A stretch of 41,606 bases of DNA from Coemansia sp. RSA 922. Lineage: Eukaryota > Kickxellomycota > Kickxellomycetes > Kickxellales > Kickxellaceae. This document shows, piece after piece, positions 1 to 8,472 of the stretch (positions are counted from its first letter, which is position 1; each line of letters begins with the position of its first letter). The position numbers and the translations under genes were made by a program. Below the pieces are notes generated by a model. That model made no database searches and was not told the DNA's origin. It saw nothing but the letters and a program-made list of their open reading frames with translations. Location of the stretch: contig JANBQS010000067.1 in assembly GCA_027577415.1 (NCBI GenBank), positions 1 through 41,606 on the forward strand, written 5' to 3'.

Positions 1-484
1 TACAATTCTCTCACTACTATGAAATTTCTGGATACTCTCTAGATATTTGGACATTTGCACAGATGTGCTTGACCCTCTATGCCAACTGCTAAAAGGAGAA
101 CATTTCCTTTACCACCATCAAGAGAACGACCTCAAAAACGCTCTTTGAATGATGGTGCCATTATGACGCAATTCAGCTATTAATAAAACCACTAATTGCA
201 AAGTATTCCTTGTGCAAATGTGTTCAAAGTAGCCAACAGTGTGTTTGTAGTGCTTTTTTCTTTCAATTTTGTCATTAAAGCTGAGCAAATACGTCATGCT
301 TGGCTCACAGTGAGTGGGATTTGTAAGTCACAAATGTATTGCAAAAAAACACATTTGCTGGTCTACTGTCTTTTAAAAAGGTGCCCGACAAGCCCTTTCC
401 TTTATTGCTACATTTTGTATTCTTGCTCCAATTCCCATTTCCTGTGATTATTAAAGGAATTTTTCGATACTATCCCAAATCAGA
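1..484. other. Upstream flank of duplicated unit A, no gene
   Basis: No credible gene is seen here. From about base 75 the sequence aligns by eye with the region upstream of the intact paralogue in unit B (about 2035-2447), including the stretch around 'aaaccactaattgc' at 187 and the promoter zone near 371. It is therefore the decayed 5' flank of the pseudogene at 485. The small open frames here are not conserved between the copies. Confidence 0.5.
371..385 (+). promoter_or_regulatory. Degenerate TATA-box region of unit A
   Basis: The sequence ttttaaaaaggtgcc lines up with cttataaaaggcgcc in unit B. The central TATA has become TTTA, and the following GGCGCC block is also altered. The site lies about 105 bases before the pseudogene ATG, the same spacing as in the intact copies. 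Probably a dead promoter. Confidence 0.5.
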
Positions 485-910
485 ATGTGTGATGAGAGCT
501 ATATATAATTTTTATATATGTATAAAACTTGTTTTGGTGAATTCGACATTGACTGTTCTTTTAAGGTAGTCCATACTGATGTTACTGACAAATGGATGAG
601 TCGTATAATGGGAGCCTGCAATAAATACTTAAAAGGCGACCATATTTTTATTCAATTGAACTCTAGGGAGCAGAAGCTAGGAGAACCTACTGGAGTCATC
701 CAATTATAGAATAAGGGGTGCATGTATGTTATAGGCTTTGAAAGCAACTTAGTGGGTGATTTGGCAGATAGAGGTAAAGTATTCCTATCAGGAGAGTCTG
801 CAGGAACAATGTCTGACAAGTATTTGTCAGAGGTATGTGAAGAAGCATATGATTGTACCGAGTTATGTCCTCTTGATTAGCCCATTGAGCAGGCGGAAGC
901 AGCTGAGTAG
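485..910 (+). pseudogene. Decayed paralogue of the 139-aa orphan protein (unit A)
   Basis: One reading frame from the ATG at 485 to the TAG at 908-910 matches the intact paralogues at 2448 and 15178 over its whole length. It begins MCDESYI, has the 'NKGCMYV' block matching 'KYEGCMFFV' near its middle, and ends 'PIEQAEAAE' matching 'PAIEAVKKAE'. Three in-frame stops interrupt it: TAA at 506-508, TAG at 707-709 and TAG at 878-880. No frameshift is needed, so the damage is by point substitution only. The function of the family is unknown. The promoter in front of it is also altered. Confidence 0.8.
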
Positions 911-1002
911 AGTTGCAATTCTAATGTTTTACACATGTGCCATTAGTTCTTTTAAGTGACAATCGATATGACAATAAACAATTTACACTATATTTATCTG
1001 CT

Positions 1003-1175
1003 CTATAGGGACGTGGTTACTGACAGTGATGTAGCATGTACCAAGGACACAGGTGGAGGTCCATGAGCCAGTGATTCAATACTCTTCAGAAATTCCATAG
1101 CCTTTTTCATGGAATCCAAAGGTCCAGGGTCTAGTGCCTGTAGTTTAGTAAAGACCAACTCTGTTGCTGAACCAC
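1003..1175 (-). pseudogene. C-terminal coding remnant, minus strand (unit A)
   Basis: On the minus strand an open stretch of about 56 codons ends in TAG at 1003-1005. It reads through 'MKKAMEFLKSIESLAHG' and ends 'LVHATSLSVTTSL'. The same tail in the same frame recurs in unit B (stop at 2978-2980), and a related piece lies near 14975-15040. No start codon or upstream exon is visible, and a stop precedes the open stretch. It looks like the 3' end of a gene carried along by the duplication. The gene is not recognised. Confidence 0.5.
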
Positions 1176-1500
1176 TACACTAGTGCCAAATCATCCTATT
1201 CAGCATACAATTCTAAGTACTCACAGGCAAATTGTTAAAAACCCGTTGTTGCTATGGCATCAACCTACTCCCTGCCATCTACCGCTGCCGCAGCAAGCTA
1301 TTGAGAAAAATTGCAGCACTGGCTGCTCTTTGGGGCTGTTCTTTGTTGAAAGGCAATCATTGTACCTCCCAAATCCTTTGTGTCACGACCAAATCCCTGC
1401 TCTATTGTGTTTTTTTTAGCCAACTGTTTTTTTTTCCAAGTGCTCAAGTAGCAGCACCTCTTGCATCTCTACTCGTACTTTTCTACCCATTAAGATATAT

Positions 1501-1905
1501 TTGAACTCGTTATACTTAATATCCCAGGATGTACAAGATGACGAATTTACCTGCTACATGTATGCACTTGACAAAAAAACTGTTGGATGCCTATTTAAAA
1601 TAGAAAAGTCTAGCCCACCTTGGCTGGGTAGAGAAATACAGCTCAAAGAGCAAGAAGCCATTGCCACTAACGAGCATCTTGACATATTCAACGAGTCCTT
1701 GCCATTACATGTTACTCTGGACAAGAGTGGAAAACATATAGCTTATTTGCCCGCTGATGCCACTATAGTCCATACTAATTGGAAGTATATTATGTACGGA
1801 GACATAGTGGCAGTGCTTGGATTACAAACTTTCTCAAACTGGGATAAATTGCTAATGTATGCAGCACAAAATTATTTAAAAGTGAGGAACAACTTACCCT
1901 CCTAG
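1501..1905 (+). pseudogene. Start-less paralogue of the 126-aa orphan protein (unit A)
   Basis: An open frame runs to the TAG at 1903-1905 and is clearly related to the 126-aa protein at 3426. Shared features are 'CLFKIE', an acidic and charged stretch after it, and the C-terminal 'AAQNYLKVR' against 'AVNNYLRAR'. No ATG exists at the position matching the start of the intact copy. The first in-frame ATG (1558-1560) would remove about 19 residues, including part of the conserved N-terminal block. A pyrimidine tract ending in AG at 1411-1419 could be a 3' splice site for an unseen upstream exon, so a living gene is not excluded. Function unknown. Confidence 0.5.
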
Positions 1906-2340
1906 ACACTTTGCTCAGAGAACAAGAGAAGTTTTCTTGTGCTTGCGTACACTCTAGGATCCAATAAAATTGGCACAAAATACGTTGTAAGAAACCCTCT
2001 GCTTTGCTGCTCCTCACTCAATTCTTCTTTCCTTGGCCATGCCTACAATACCGCAGCCTAGAAAAAAAACACACCATTTTGCCACCAAAGAAAAAAAAAA
2101 CTCAAAAGGGCGCCTTTTGGCTGACAATGGCATTAAGAACAGTTCAGATACCAATAGAACCACTAATTGCCAATCTTCTTTGTGCAAATGCGTTCAAAGA
2201 AAACAATGATGTGTTTGTAGTGTTTCTAATCCCGAATCTGTTTATCCACGTGGAACAAATACGTCATACTTGGCCCTCGTTCAGAGAAAGTGACAAATTT
2301 CGCTTTTTCTGCAAACACGATTCTTACGACTCAACTGCCT

Positions 2341-2357
2341 TATAAAAGGCGCCTGAA
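2341..2357 (+). promoter_or_regulatory. TATA box plus GGCGCCTGAA element
   Basis: TATAAAAGGCGCCTGAA sits 107 bases before the ATG at 2448. The same element occurs at the same spacing before the intact paralogue of unit C on the minus strand. In the two pseudogene copies the TATA core is changed. This four-way comparison is the support for calling it a core promoter. Confidence 0.6.
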
Positions 2358-2447
2358 TGGTCCTTCCCCTCATTATTTTTGTATCCTTCGTCTTACCCTC
2401 AATTTCTGCTACTAGTAAAGTAATTGTTTGATACTATTCCAACCATA

Positions 2448-2867
2448 ATGTGCGGCGAGAAGTATTTATACTTTATTAATGTTGATGAGGCTCTAAACGT
2501 CCAGTGTCATTCCAAAGCACTCCATGACAACGTTCCCAATTTCTACAAAGAGTTTATAAAAGATGCCTACAATACACCATTTAAAATTCATCACAGTTTC
2601 TATCAATTTGATAAATTAGGCCATATGTTACAACCCCCTAGTCCTATCACATGTCGTAAGTATGAGGGATGTATGTTTTTTGTAACCTTTTATAATCTCA
2701 AAGACTACAATCGTATACAGGGAGGTGGGGTTTTTATCTGGAATGGGTCGAATCCCCTGGGAAAATTAACGGAAGAGTTTTTGAACAAGATTCAGGTTGC
2801 AGTATCCAATTGCACCACGGAATGGACTCCCAATCCGGCCATTGAGGCAGTAAAAAAAGCTGAATAG
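2448..2867 (+). CDS. Orphan small protein, 139-aa family (unit B)
   Basis: 139 aa, function not recognised. The ATG at 2448 is chosen because the paralogues at 15591 (minus), 485 and 14214 (minus) all begin at the same point with an M-C/L-D/G-x motif. Conserved blocks are 'YLYFINVDEALNVQCHSKAL' at about residues 6-25, 'FYQFDKLGHM' at about 57-66, 'GCMFFVTFYNL' at about 80-90, and 'WTPNP' near the C-terminus. There is no signal peptide, membrane segment or catalytic motif, so a small cytosolic protein is likely. It resembles the 126-aa family downstream in its first 25 residues ('NYIYxIxVD...C..K'), which suggests the two families share an origin. A consensus TATA box precedes it. It may be lineage-specific. 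Confidence 0.7.
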   Translation: MCGEKYLYFINVDEALNVQCHSKALHDNVPNFYKEFIKDAYNTPFKIHHSFYQFDKLGHMLQPPSPITCRKYEGCMFFVTFYNLKDYNRIQGGGVFIWNGSNPLGKLTEEFLNKIQVAVSNCTTEWTPNPAIEAVKKAE

Positions 2868-2977
2868 AGAGTTGCACAAACCCAAGTTGTTTTTTTATGG
2901 CAACGCCTGAACTACTTAGTTCTTTTTAAATGACAATTAACACTACAAATAAAAAACTTATTTTATATTTACCCATT

Positions 2978-3110
2978 CTACAGGGATGTGGTTACTGTCA
3001 GTGAAGTAGCGTGTACCAAGAGCACTGGTGAAAGCCCGTGAGCAAGTGCATCAATATCCTTCAGGTATTCCATATCATTTTTTTTCTAATGAATCCAAAG
3101 ATTTAAGGTT
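2978..3110 (-). pseudogene. C-terminal coding remnant, minus strand (unit B)
   Basis: Minus-strand counterpart of the remnant at 1003-1175. It ends in TAG at 2978-2980 and reads 'DIDALAHGLSPVLLVHATSL' before the final 'TVTTSL'. Upstream of this the frame is broken relative to unit A by an A-rich indel near 3080-3090. The reading frame and terminal residues agree in the two copies, so the segment was probably once coding. No complete version is present in the window. Confidence 0.4.
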
Positions 3111-3425
3111 ATAGATATGTCATGTCCATGGTTTTAACATATACAGCCACTTGCACACACCATTGAGAACACGTGTACCACTGGCAGGTCTTAAAGGTAG
3201 TTCTTTGCGCAAAAGGCAGTCAATGCACCCGTTTATTTTCACGCCGTCATTGCACCCCTCCCTTTTTTCCCCCAACAGTTTTCGGCATTTCCAAGTCATG
3301 TCCCTAACAAAGGTAGGCCTACTAAACAGTCGCTTACCAATCGCTCCAAGTGACAGCACCTCTTTTGTTTCCCTACTTTAGTTTTTATTTTATTTTAATT
3401 CATACTTTACAAATTTTTTCTTCCT

Positions 3426-3806
3426 ATGGACCAGCCTATACTTTATGATAACTACATATATTACATATATGTAGATAGTAATATGAATCTAAGTTGTCTA
3501 TTTAAAATAGAACAAACCGGCTCCCTTCGACTAGATCGCGATATTAAACCTAAAGAAGGTTTGGCCTTGGCCAATAACAGACTGTTCATAGGGGACCTTG
3601 ATTATGTGCGTGCTCAGGTCAACAAGGATGGAGTTTTGATAAACTACCTGTTAATCAGTGGTATGGTGATTACTCCAGCGTGTAAATTCATTATATGTGG
3701 ACCAGAAAACGCACTAACCAATATTTTAAATACGCAACAGCTGTCATTACTACTTTTTTGCGCAGTCAACAACTATTTAAGAGCAAGAGGTGAAGCGCCC
3801 GAGTAG
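3426..3806 (+). CDS. Orphan small protein, 126-aa family (unit B)
   Basis: 126 aa from the first ATG of the frame at 3426. Not recognised. It contains an N-terminal tyrosine/isoleucine-rich block ('DNYIYYIYVDSNMNLSCLF' at about residues 9-27), a charged middle, and a C-terminal helix-like stretch ending 'AVNNYLRARGEAPE'. The N-terminal block resembles that of the 139-aa protein encoded 0.6 kb upstream. There is no signal peptide, transmembrane helix or known active site. Its partner at 1501 lacks a start codon. It converges on the pyruvate dehydrogenase E2 gene, with 81 bases between the two stop codons. Confidence 0.65.
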   Translation: MDQPILYDNYIYYIYVDSNMNLSCLFKIEQTGSLRLDRDIKPKEGLALANNRLFIGDLDYVRAQVNKDGVLINYLLISGMVITPACKFIICGPENALTNILNTQQLSLLLFCAVNNYLRARGEAPE

Positions 3807-3887
3807 CCCAACAAGAAAAAAAAACTGTAGTTGTCTTTAATCATCTTATAAAAGAAACATAGTTTGAAAAATATATCAATAGCTATT

Positions 3888-5641
3888 TTAGAGCAAGAGA
3901 GTGAGAGGGTTCTCCAAGTATCCCTTGAAGGCCTTGAGGAACTGTGCGCCAGTAGCGCCATCAACGACACGGTGGTCAGCCGAGAGCTGGACAGACATGA
4001 CATCCACAGACTTGAATCCCTTCTCGGTCGTTGGGTCAATAACAAGCTGAGGCTCAGTCGACCCCACGCTAAGAATGGCAGAGTGCGGCGGGTTGATAAT
4101 AGCCGAGAACGACGTAATTCCGTACATGCCCAAGTTAGAGATAGTGAAGCTTCCACCCTGGAACTCCTCTGGCTTGAGCTTGTTAGCACGAGCACGAGCC
4201 ACCAGATCACGAACATCCGACGAAATGGCGCGCAGGCCCTTAGCGTCGCAGGTCTTCACGATGGGAGTGATGAGCCCAGCAGGCGTAGCCGCAGCGACAG
4301 CAATGTCGGCGTGATGGTGTTGGCGGATAAACTCGCCCTGCCACGAGCTGTTGACGTCGGGGACATCGCGGAGCGCGCTGGCGGCAGCCTTGATCACAAA
4401 GTCGTTGACCGACAGCTTGTATGCACCGTTGGCGGCTGTGTTCAACGAGTGGCGGAGTTTGTTGACGTTGTCCATCGTGATGTTCTGCGTCAGATAGTAG
4501 TGCGGAATGGTCGATTTGGCCTCCGTCAAGCGCGTGGCAATTACCTTGCGCATGTTCGTCAGAGGGATATCAGTAAACCCAGCAGATGCGGCAGCAGGCG
4601 CAGAGGCGGCGGGCTTCTTTGCAGCAGGGGCAGCGACGCTGGCAGCTGCCGCGGATTCGGCGGCCTTAGCAGGAGTGGCAGCAGCAGTCGACGCGGCAGC
4701 AGCCTTGGAGGCACCCGAGGCGACAAAGCCCTCGATGTCGGACTTGACAATACGACCACGGGGACCAGAGCCGCGGACAAGAGCCAGATCAATGCCCTTC
4801 TCCTTGGCCAGGGTTTTAGCAAGCGGGCTAGCAAAGATGCGGTCGCCCTCAGCAGCACTCAGCGATGCCTGAGCTGGGGCAGCCGGAGTAGCCGCCTCTT
4901 TGACGCTCTCTGCCTTGGCAGGAGAGGAAGCGGTAGCGGCAGCAGGAGGGGCAGAGCCACTGGCCTGGTCGAGCGAGAAATCGGCAAAAGCAGCAACGTC
5001 CGCCTCGTTCTCAACAATAATAGCCACGGGCGAGTCGATCTTCAGGTCCTTGGTACCAGTGGGAGCCAAGATCTTGGCCAGGTACCCTTCTTCCTGGAAT
5101 TCAAAATCCATCTGCGCTTTATCAGTCTCAATCTCGACCAATACATCTCCGGGCTCGATCTTGTCGCCCACGCTCTTCTGCCACTGTCCAACGTTACCCT
5201 GCGTCATCGTCGGCGACAACGCTGGCATACCAACGAGCTGGTGGTCAGGATAGCCTATAAGAGTTTGCCATTAGTATGACTTTGTTTTTGAAAACACAGC
5301 TGCCGTGTGATGGGTGCGGTGGTAGACTTACTCTTGGAGCTGTACTGGCGAGCCAACCCGCTGACTGGAGCAGCTGTGTTGCGGGCGCGCAGACTGGCAG
5401 CCGAACAAGCAACAACACTACAAGATGTCGATAGCAGAGGATGTTAGTATGAAGCTCAGATTGCGAGTATAGTGTGTGAGTGGAATTCTGAATGAGAATT
5501 TCTTTATTTTTTTTCGTACCGAGAGGTGGAAATGTGGCGAGCAGAGGCACGGGCACTCAAACGAGCGGTGGCCGGAGTAGCAAGCCTGGCTGAGCGCGAC
5601 AGCAGGCGAGCAAGCTGAGAAGACACCGCGTTAGCAGACAT
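3888..5641 (-). CDS. Pyruvate dehydrogenase E2, dihydrolipoyl acetyltransferase
   Basis: Mitochondrial PDH-complex E2, which transfers acetyl groups from lipoamide to CoA. The gene has three exons: 5641-5520, 5417-5332 and 5254-3888. Introns are GT..AG and the spliced frame gives 524 aa. The start at 5641 opens a Ser/Ala/Arg-rich, acid-poor presequence of about 65 residues typical of mitochondrial import. After it come the lipoyl domain at about 76-160 with 'ETDKAQMDF' (lipoyl Lys about 115), an Ala/Pro-rich hinge, the E1/E3-binding domain at about 209-244 ('IFASPLAKTL', 'GSGPRGRIVK'), a second Ala-rich linker, and the acetyltransferase domain ending in 'DHRVVDG' (catalytic His about 497, Asp about 501). 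Only one lipoyl domain is present, as in other fungi. A long open frame on the opposite strand is a shadow of this GC-rich gene. Confidence 0.95.
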
Positions 5642-5837
5642 GATAATAGCAAAAAAAAATTTAATATATATAAAAAAGAATGAAAGATAAACAGAAAATG
5701 GCTGTGGGAAACTCCTCCCCCAAACTTTTATTTTTTTTGATCTGACGAGGGCTTGTATAACGCCGCGCTCGCCCTAATCGCCGTCCATTATTGGTGTCAA
5801 AATGTCCGCACCTTAAGGATTACTGTTAATCAAGTAC

Positions 5838-6785
5838 CTAATCTTTGCATTCGGCAATAATCCAGTTGCCAAGCATGTAGTTAAGCCGAACAGCGAGCAA
5901 GTCGAGGGCCATTTGTATAGAGTCCCGCACTATGGACATCTTGCTTCCAGCTACCTCATGCCAGTTGACAGGGACCTCGACTACGGCAATATCCTGGTAT
6001 CGGGCCAGCAGGAGGACCTCAATGTCAAAGATAAACCTCTCGACGTGCATATTGGGAAACACTAGGCGAGCTGCTCGGCGGCTGAATAGTTTAAAGCCGC
6101 ACTGGGTATCGCGCACGCCGCGGACGCCCAAAAGAGTGACGTAGGTGTGGAATCCCCATTGCAAAAATGCGCGCAGGTGACTGCGTTCTACTACGGTTCC
6201 CGATAGAGCCTGGTTATTGCGTGAGCCAATGGCAATGACAGGACCGTCATTCATTTTCGCCAATAACGCGTCAATATCGCTGAACCGCGTTGCGCCATCC
6301 GCATCACAGAACAAAATATGGCGACCAGTCGCACTCAACACGCCCTGCGTCACTGCTCCGCCCTTGCCTCGGTTAACTACGTGCTTGACAACACGGAGCT
6401 CGCAAATCCCGTGTATACGGGCAAACTCGAGTGCTACCTCCGAGGTCCTATCCTTACTTCCATCGTCCATGATAATCAGCTCATAGGAAAAGCTGCCAGA
6501 CTCTCGTCTCTGCGCTACGTACTCGCGGATATCGTTCAATAGCACGGGGAGCCGCTCTTCTTCGTTGTAGGCTGGGACGATTATTGAAAGGTCTACACGC
6601 GCCTCGTCCCACAGAGACCCTAGCCGCTGGCGTTCGTGCTTCTCGTCAATACAGAGACTGTAGTTCTCGCTGTCATCGCGCGGCCGTGGTTTGGGACTCT
6701 TGAAATGTACTACTAGCGCCGAACACAAAGATAATGCTGCAATGCCGCCGGCTAACAATGTCAGGAACAAACTGAGTGTGGCCAT
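5838..6785 (-). CDS. ALG5: Dolichyl-phosphate beta-glucosyltransferase
   Basis: 315-aa ER-membrane GT2-family enzyme that makes dolichyl-phosphate-glucose from UDP-glucose for lipid-linked oligosaccharide assembly. The ATG at 6785 is preferred because it directly precedes a single N-terminal membrane anchor (about residues 4-26, 'LFLTLLAGGIAALSL'). An in-frame upstream ATG at 6881 would add a non-conserved leader. GT2 motifs are 'DLSIIVPAYNEEERLP', 'IIMDDGSKDRTSE' and the DXD-like 'FCDADGATRF'. Then follow 'RGVRDTQCGFKLF' and 'ERFIFDIEVLLLA', which distinguish Alg5 from dolichyl-phosphate-mannose synthase. No intron is seen. The length is close to that of yeast Alg5. Confidence 0.93.
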   Translation of the reverse strand: MATLSLFLTLLAGGIAALSLCSALVVHFKSPKPRPRDDSENYSLCIDEKHERQRLGSLWDEARVDLSIIVPAYNEEERLPVLLNDIREYVAQRRESGSFSYELIIMDDGSKDRTSEVALEFARIHGICELRVVKHVVNRGKGGAVTQGVLSATGRHILFCDADGATRFSDIDALLAKMNDGPVIAIGSRNNQALSGTVVERSHLRAFLQWGFHTYVTLLGVRGVRDTQCGFKLFSRRAARLVFPNMHVERFIFDIEVLLLARYQDIAVVEVPVNWHEVAGSKMSIVRDSIQMALDLLAVRLNYMLGNWIIAECKD

Positions 6786-7133
6786 TTCGAGTAGTAGGTG
6801 GTGGAGAGATAAAGTAAAAATGTAAAAAATAGAAAAATGTATATGTGGAATGAGAAGAGCTTTGGACGACAGTCCTCCCACGCTCCTTTCCCTACTTTTT
6901 TATACTAAGACGCGGATAAGAGCAAAGAGCAAAAGTCGCCAAAGTACTGAAAGACGACACCCGCGATTGTCATCGCCACAAAAGGCGTGCCACATGGTAG
7001 ATCAATCACCTGATTAGATCACTTTTTATTTGCTCTAAGGCCAACGATGCAAGCGGGGTCAAATGCGCGTATCTGTCTTTTGCTTACACCCATCCACGTC
7101 AAAATATCAAATTTATTTTAAAATTTATTGAAA
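6786..7133. promoter_or_regulatory. Divergent intergenic region, ALG5 and RPS4
   Basis: 348 bases between the two divergent start codons must contain both promoters. The RPS4 side is AT-rich ('aaatttattttaaaatttattg' region at 7110-7130). The ALG5 side has a TATA-like 'tttttatac' near 6896-6904. No protein gene is seen. Confidence 0.5.
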
Positions 7134-8223
7134 ATGGTATGTTCATCGAATGGATTCAAAAGCCGGACGCTTGATGGATGCGATAATGGATGGATACGCC
7201 AGCCGATGGATACGCACGGAGAAGGGGGGAAAGAGACCTGACATTTCAGAAATGTTTTTTTGTCAATTTACATTTCCCCCTTTTTCTCGTAATGCGAATT
7301 CACCATACGAGTCCGAGATTCGAATTGGCGCATAAATACGCAGAGAAGCCCTCTCTCTATCGAGAGAGTATTCGTTTTGATAGAGATCTGGTAAACTAAT
7401 TCTTTTTTCGTTGATATTCTGATGGTAGGCTCGCGGTCCCAAGAAGCACATGAAGCGTCTTAACGCTCCTAAGCACTGGATGCTGGACAAACTGACCGGT
7501 ACTTATGCACCCAAGCCCTCGTCCGGCCCGCACAAGCAGCGTGAGTGCCTGCCACTCATCATCTTCCTGCGTAACCGCCTGAAGTACGCCCTTAACGGTC
7601 GTGAGGTGCGCAGCATCCTGATGCAGCGCCTGATCAAGGTTGACGGCAAGGTCCGCACTGACTCGACTTTCCCCACTGGATTTTTGGACGTTATCTCGAT
7701 CGAGAAGACCGACGAGCACTTCCGTCTGATCTACGACATCAAGGGGCGGTTCACTGTGCACCGCATTAACGAGGAGGAGGCCAAGTTCAAGCTGGGCAAG
7801 GTCCGCCGCGTTCAGCTCGGCCAGGGTGGAATCCCCTTCGCTGTCACTCACGACGGTCGTACGATCCGTTACCCTGACCCCCTGGTCAAGGTCAACGACT
7901 CTGTCAAGATCGACTTGGAGAGCGGCAAGATTGTTGACTTTGTCAAGTTCGAGGTTGGCAACGTCGCGATGGTTACCGGTGGCCGTAACATGGGCCGTGT
8001 CGGTATTATCACTCACCGTGAGCGTCACCACGGCGGTTTTGATATCGTTCACGTTAAGGATGCCAAGGAGCGCTCGTTCGCTACTCGTCTGACTAACGTG
8101 TTTGTCATTGGCGACCACAACAAGCCATGGATCTCTCTGCCCAAGGATAAGGGAATCAAGCTCACCATCGCCGAGGAGCGTGACTCGCGCAGGGAGAAGG
8201 CTGCCGCTGCCGCCTCCGCCTAA
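7134..8223 (+). CDS. RPS4: 40S ribosomal protein S4 (eS4)
   Basis: 265-aa small-subunit ribosomal protein. The first exon is only the ATG at 7134-7136, followed directly by a GTATGT donor. The 292-base intron ends in TAG at 7426-7428, and exon 2 is 7429-8223. This restores the conserved start [18 protein letters not shown], which the longest open frame beginning at 7450 lacks. Family blocks visible are '[18 protein letters not shown]', '[14 protein letters not shown]', '[13 protein letters not shown]' and 'GKPWISLP'-like '[20 protein letters not shown]' at the C-terminus. Codon use is strongly biased (CGT/CGC Arg, AAG Lys, GTC/GTT Val), as expected for high expression. Confidence 0.96.
7351..7370 (+). 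other. Perfect inverted repeat inside the RPS4 intron
   Basis: CTCTCTC-TATC-GAGAGAG within the first intron can form a 7-bp hairpin with a 4-base loop, about 60 bases before the acceptor site. It could affect splicing or be incidental. No snoRNA C/D or H/ACA boxes are evident around it. Confidence 0.35.
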
Positions 8224-8472
8224 GTTTCTATTTTAAAATACCACTTTAGTAATAGGAAAATAGTCCAACATGTGTTCCTATTTAAAATTGCTTCTTACAT
8301 GTTGTGTATATCAAGCTCCCTCTGGAGGAGTAGGGGGTGTGGATCCCTCACAGCACCTCTTGTATAGCTTTTTTTCGTTTTCTCTTTCGGTTTTATACTC
8401 GCAATCTTTTATAGAATTCATATAAATATCTCTTCTCTTTTTTTTTTTTTTGCTGTTGACACTCTGGGACAA

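Larger units (their letters stand above)
75..1905 (+). repeat. Duplicated block, unit A (decayed copy)
   Basis: This block aligns by eye, in the same order and orientation, with unit B (about 2035-3806): promoter zone, 139-aa-family gene, a minus-strand coding remnant, and 126-aa-family gene. Matching landmarks are 'gacgtggttactg' near 1010 against 'gatgtggttactg' near 2985, and the related small ORFs at 1501 and 3426. The two units form a direct tandem repeat of roughly 1.9 kb. Unit A carries nonsense changes and a lost start codon, so it looks like the older or unconstrained copy. The boundaries are approximate. Confidence 0.7.
2035..3806 (+). repeat. Duplicated block, unit B (intact copy)
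   Basis: Second direct copy of the block described at 75-1905. Its two genes are open. The upstream part (about 2140-2447) is also nearly identical to the reverse complement of about 15592-15910 (unit C), including the run beginning 'cagataccaatagaacc' and the TATA region. B and C are therefore the most recent duplicates, placed in inverted orientation about 13 kb apart. Confidence 0.75.

Noticed and set aside
2039..2209. 56-codon ORF upstream of the unit B orphan gene, ending in the same residues as an ORF at 15830 (-)
   Set aside because: The shared ending comes from the near-identical non-coding flanks of B and C. Unit A has a stop within it and C differs at the start. Treated as promoter DNA, though an upstream regulatory ORF is not excluded.
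3864..5279. 471-codon open frame on the + strand opposite the PDH E2 gene
   Set aside because: It is the complement of a GC-rich, Ala-rich coding region and encodes an Arg/Ser-rich sequence with no family resemblance. The minus-strand E2 explains the DNA completely.
7137..7428. snoRNA inside the RPS4 intron
   Set aside because: Ribosomal-protein introns often host snoRNAs, but I find no paired C (RTGATGA) and D (CTGA) boxes with a terminal stem, nor an H/ACA layout.
7396..8118. 240-codon open frame on the minus strand opposite RPS4
   Set aside because: A shadow caused by the strong codon bias of the ribosomal protein gene. The translation has no recognisable feature.
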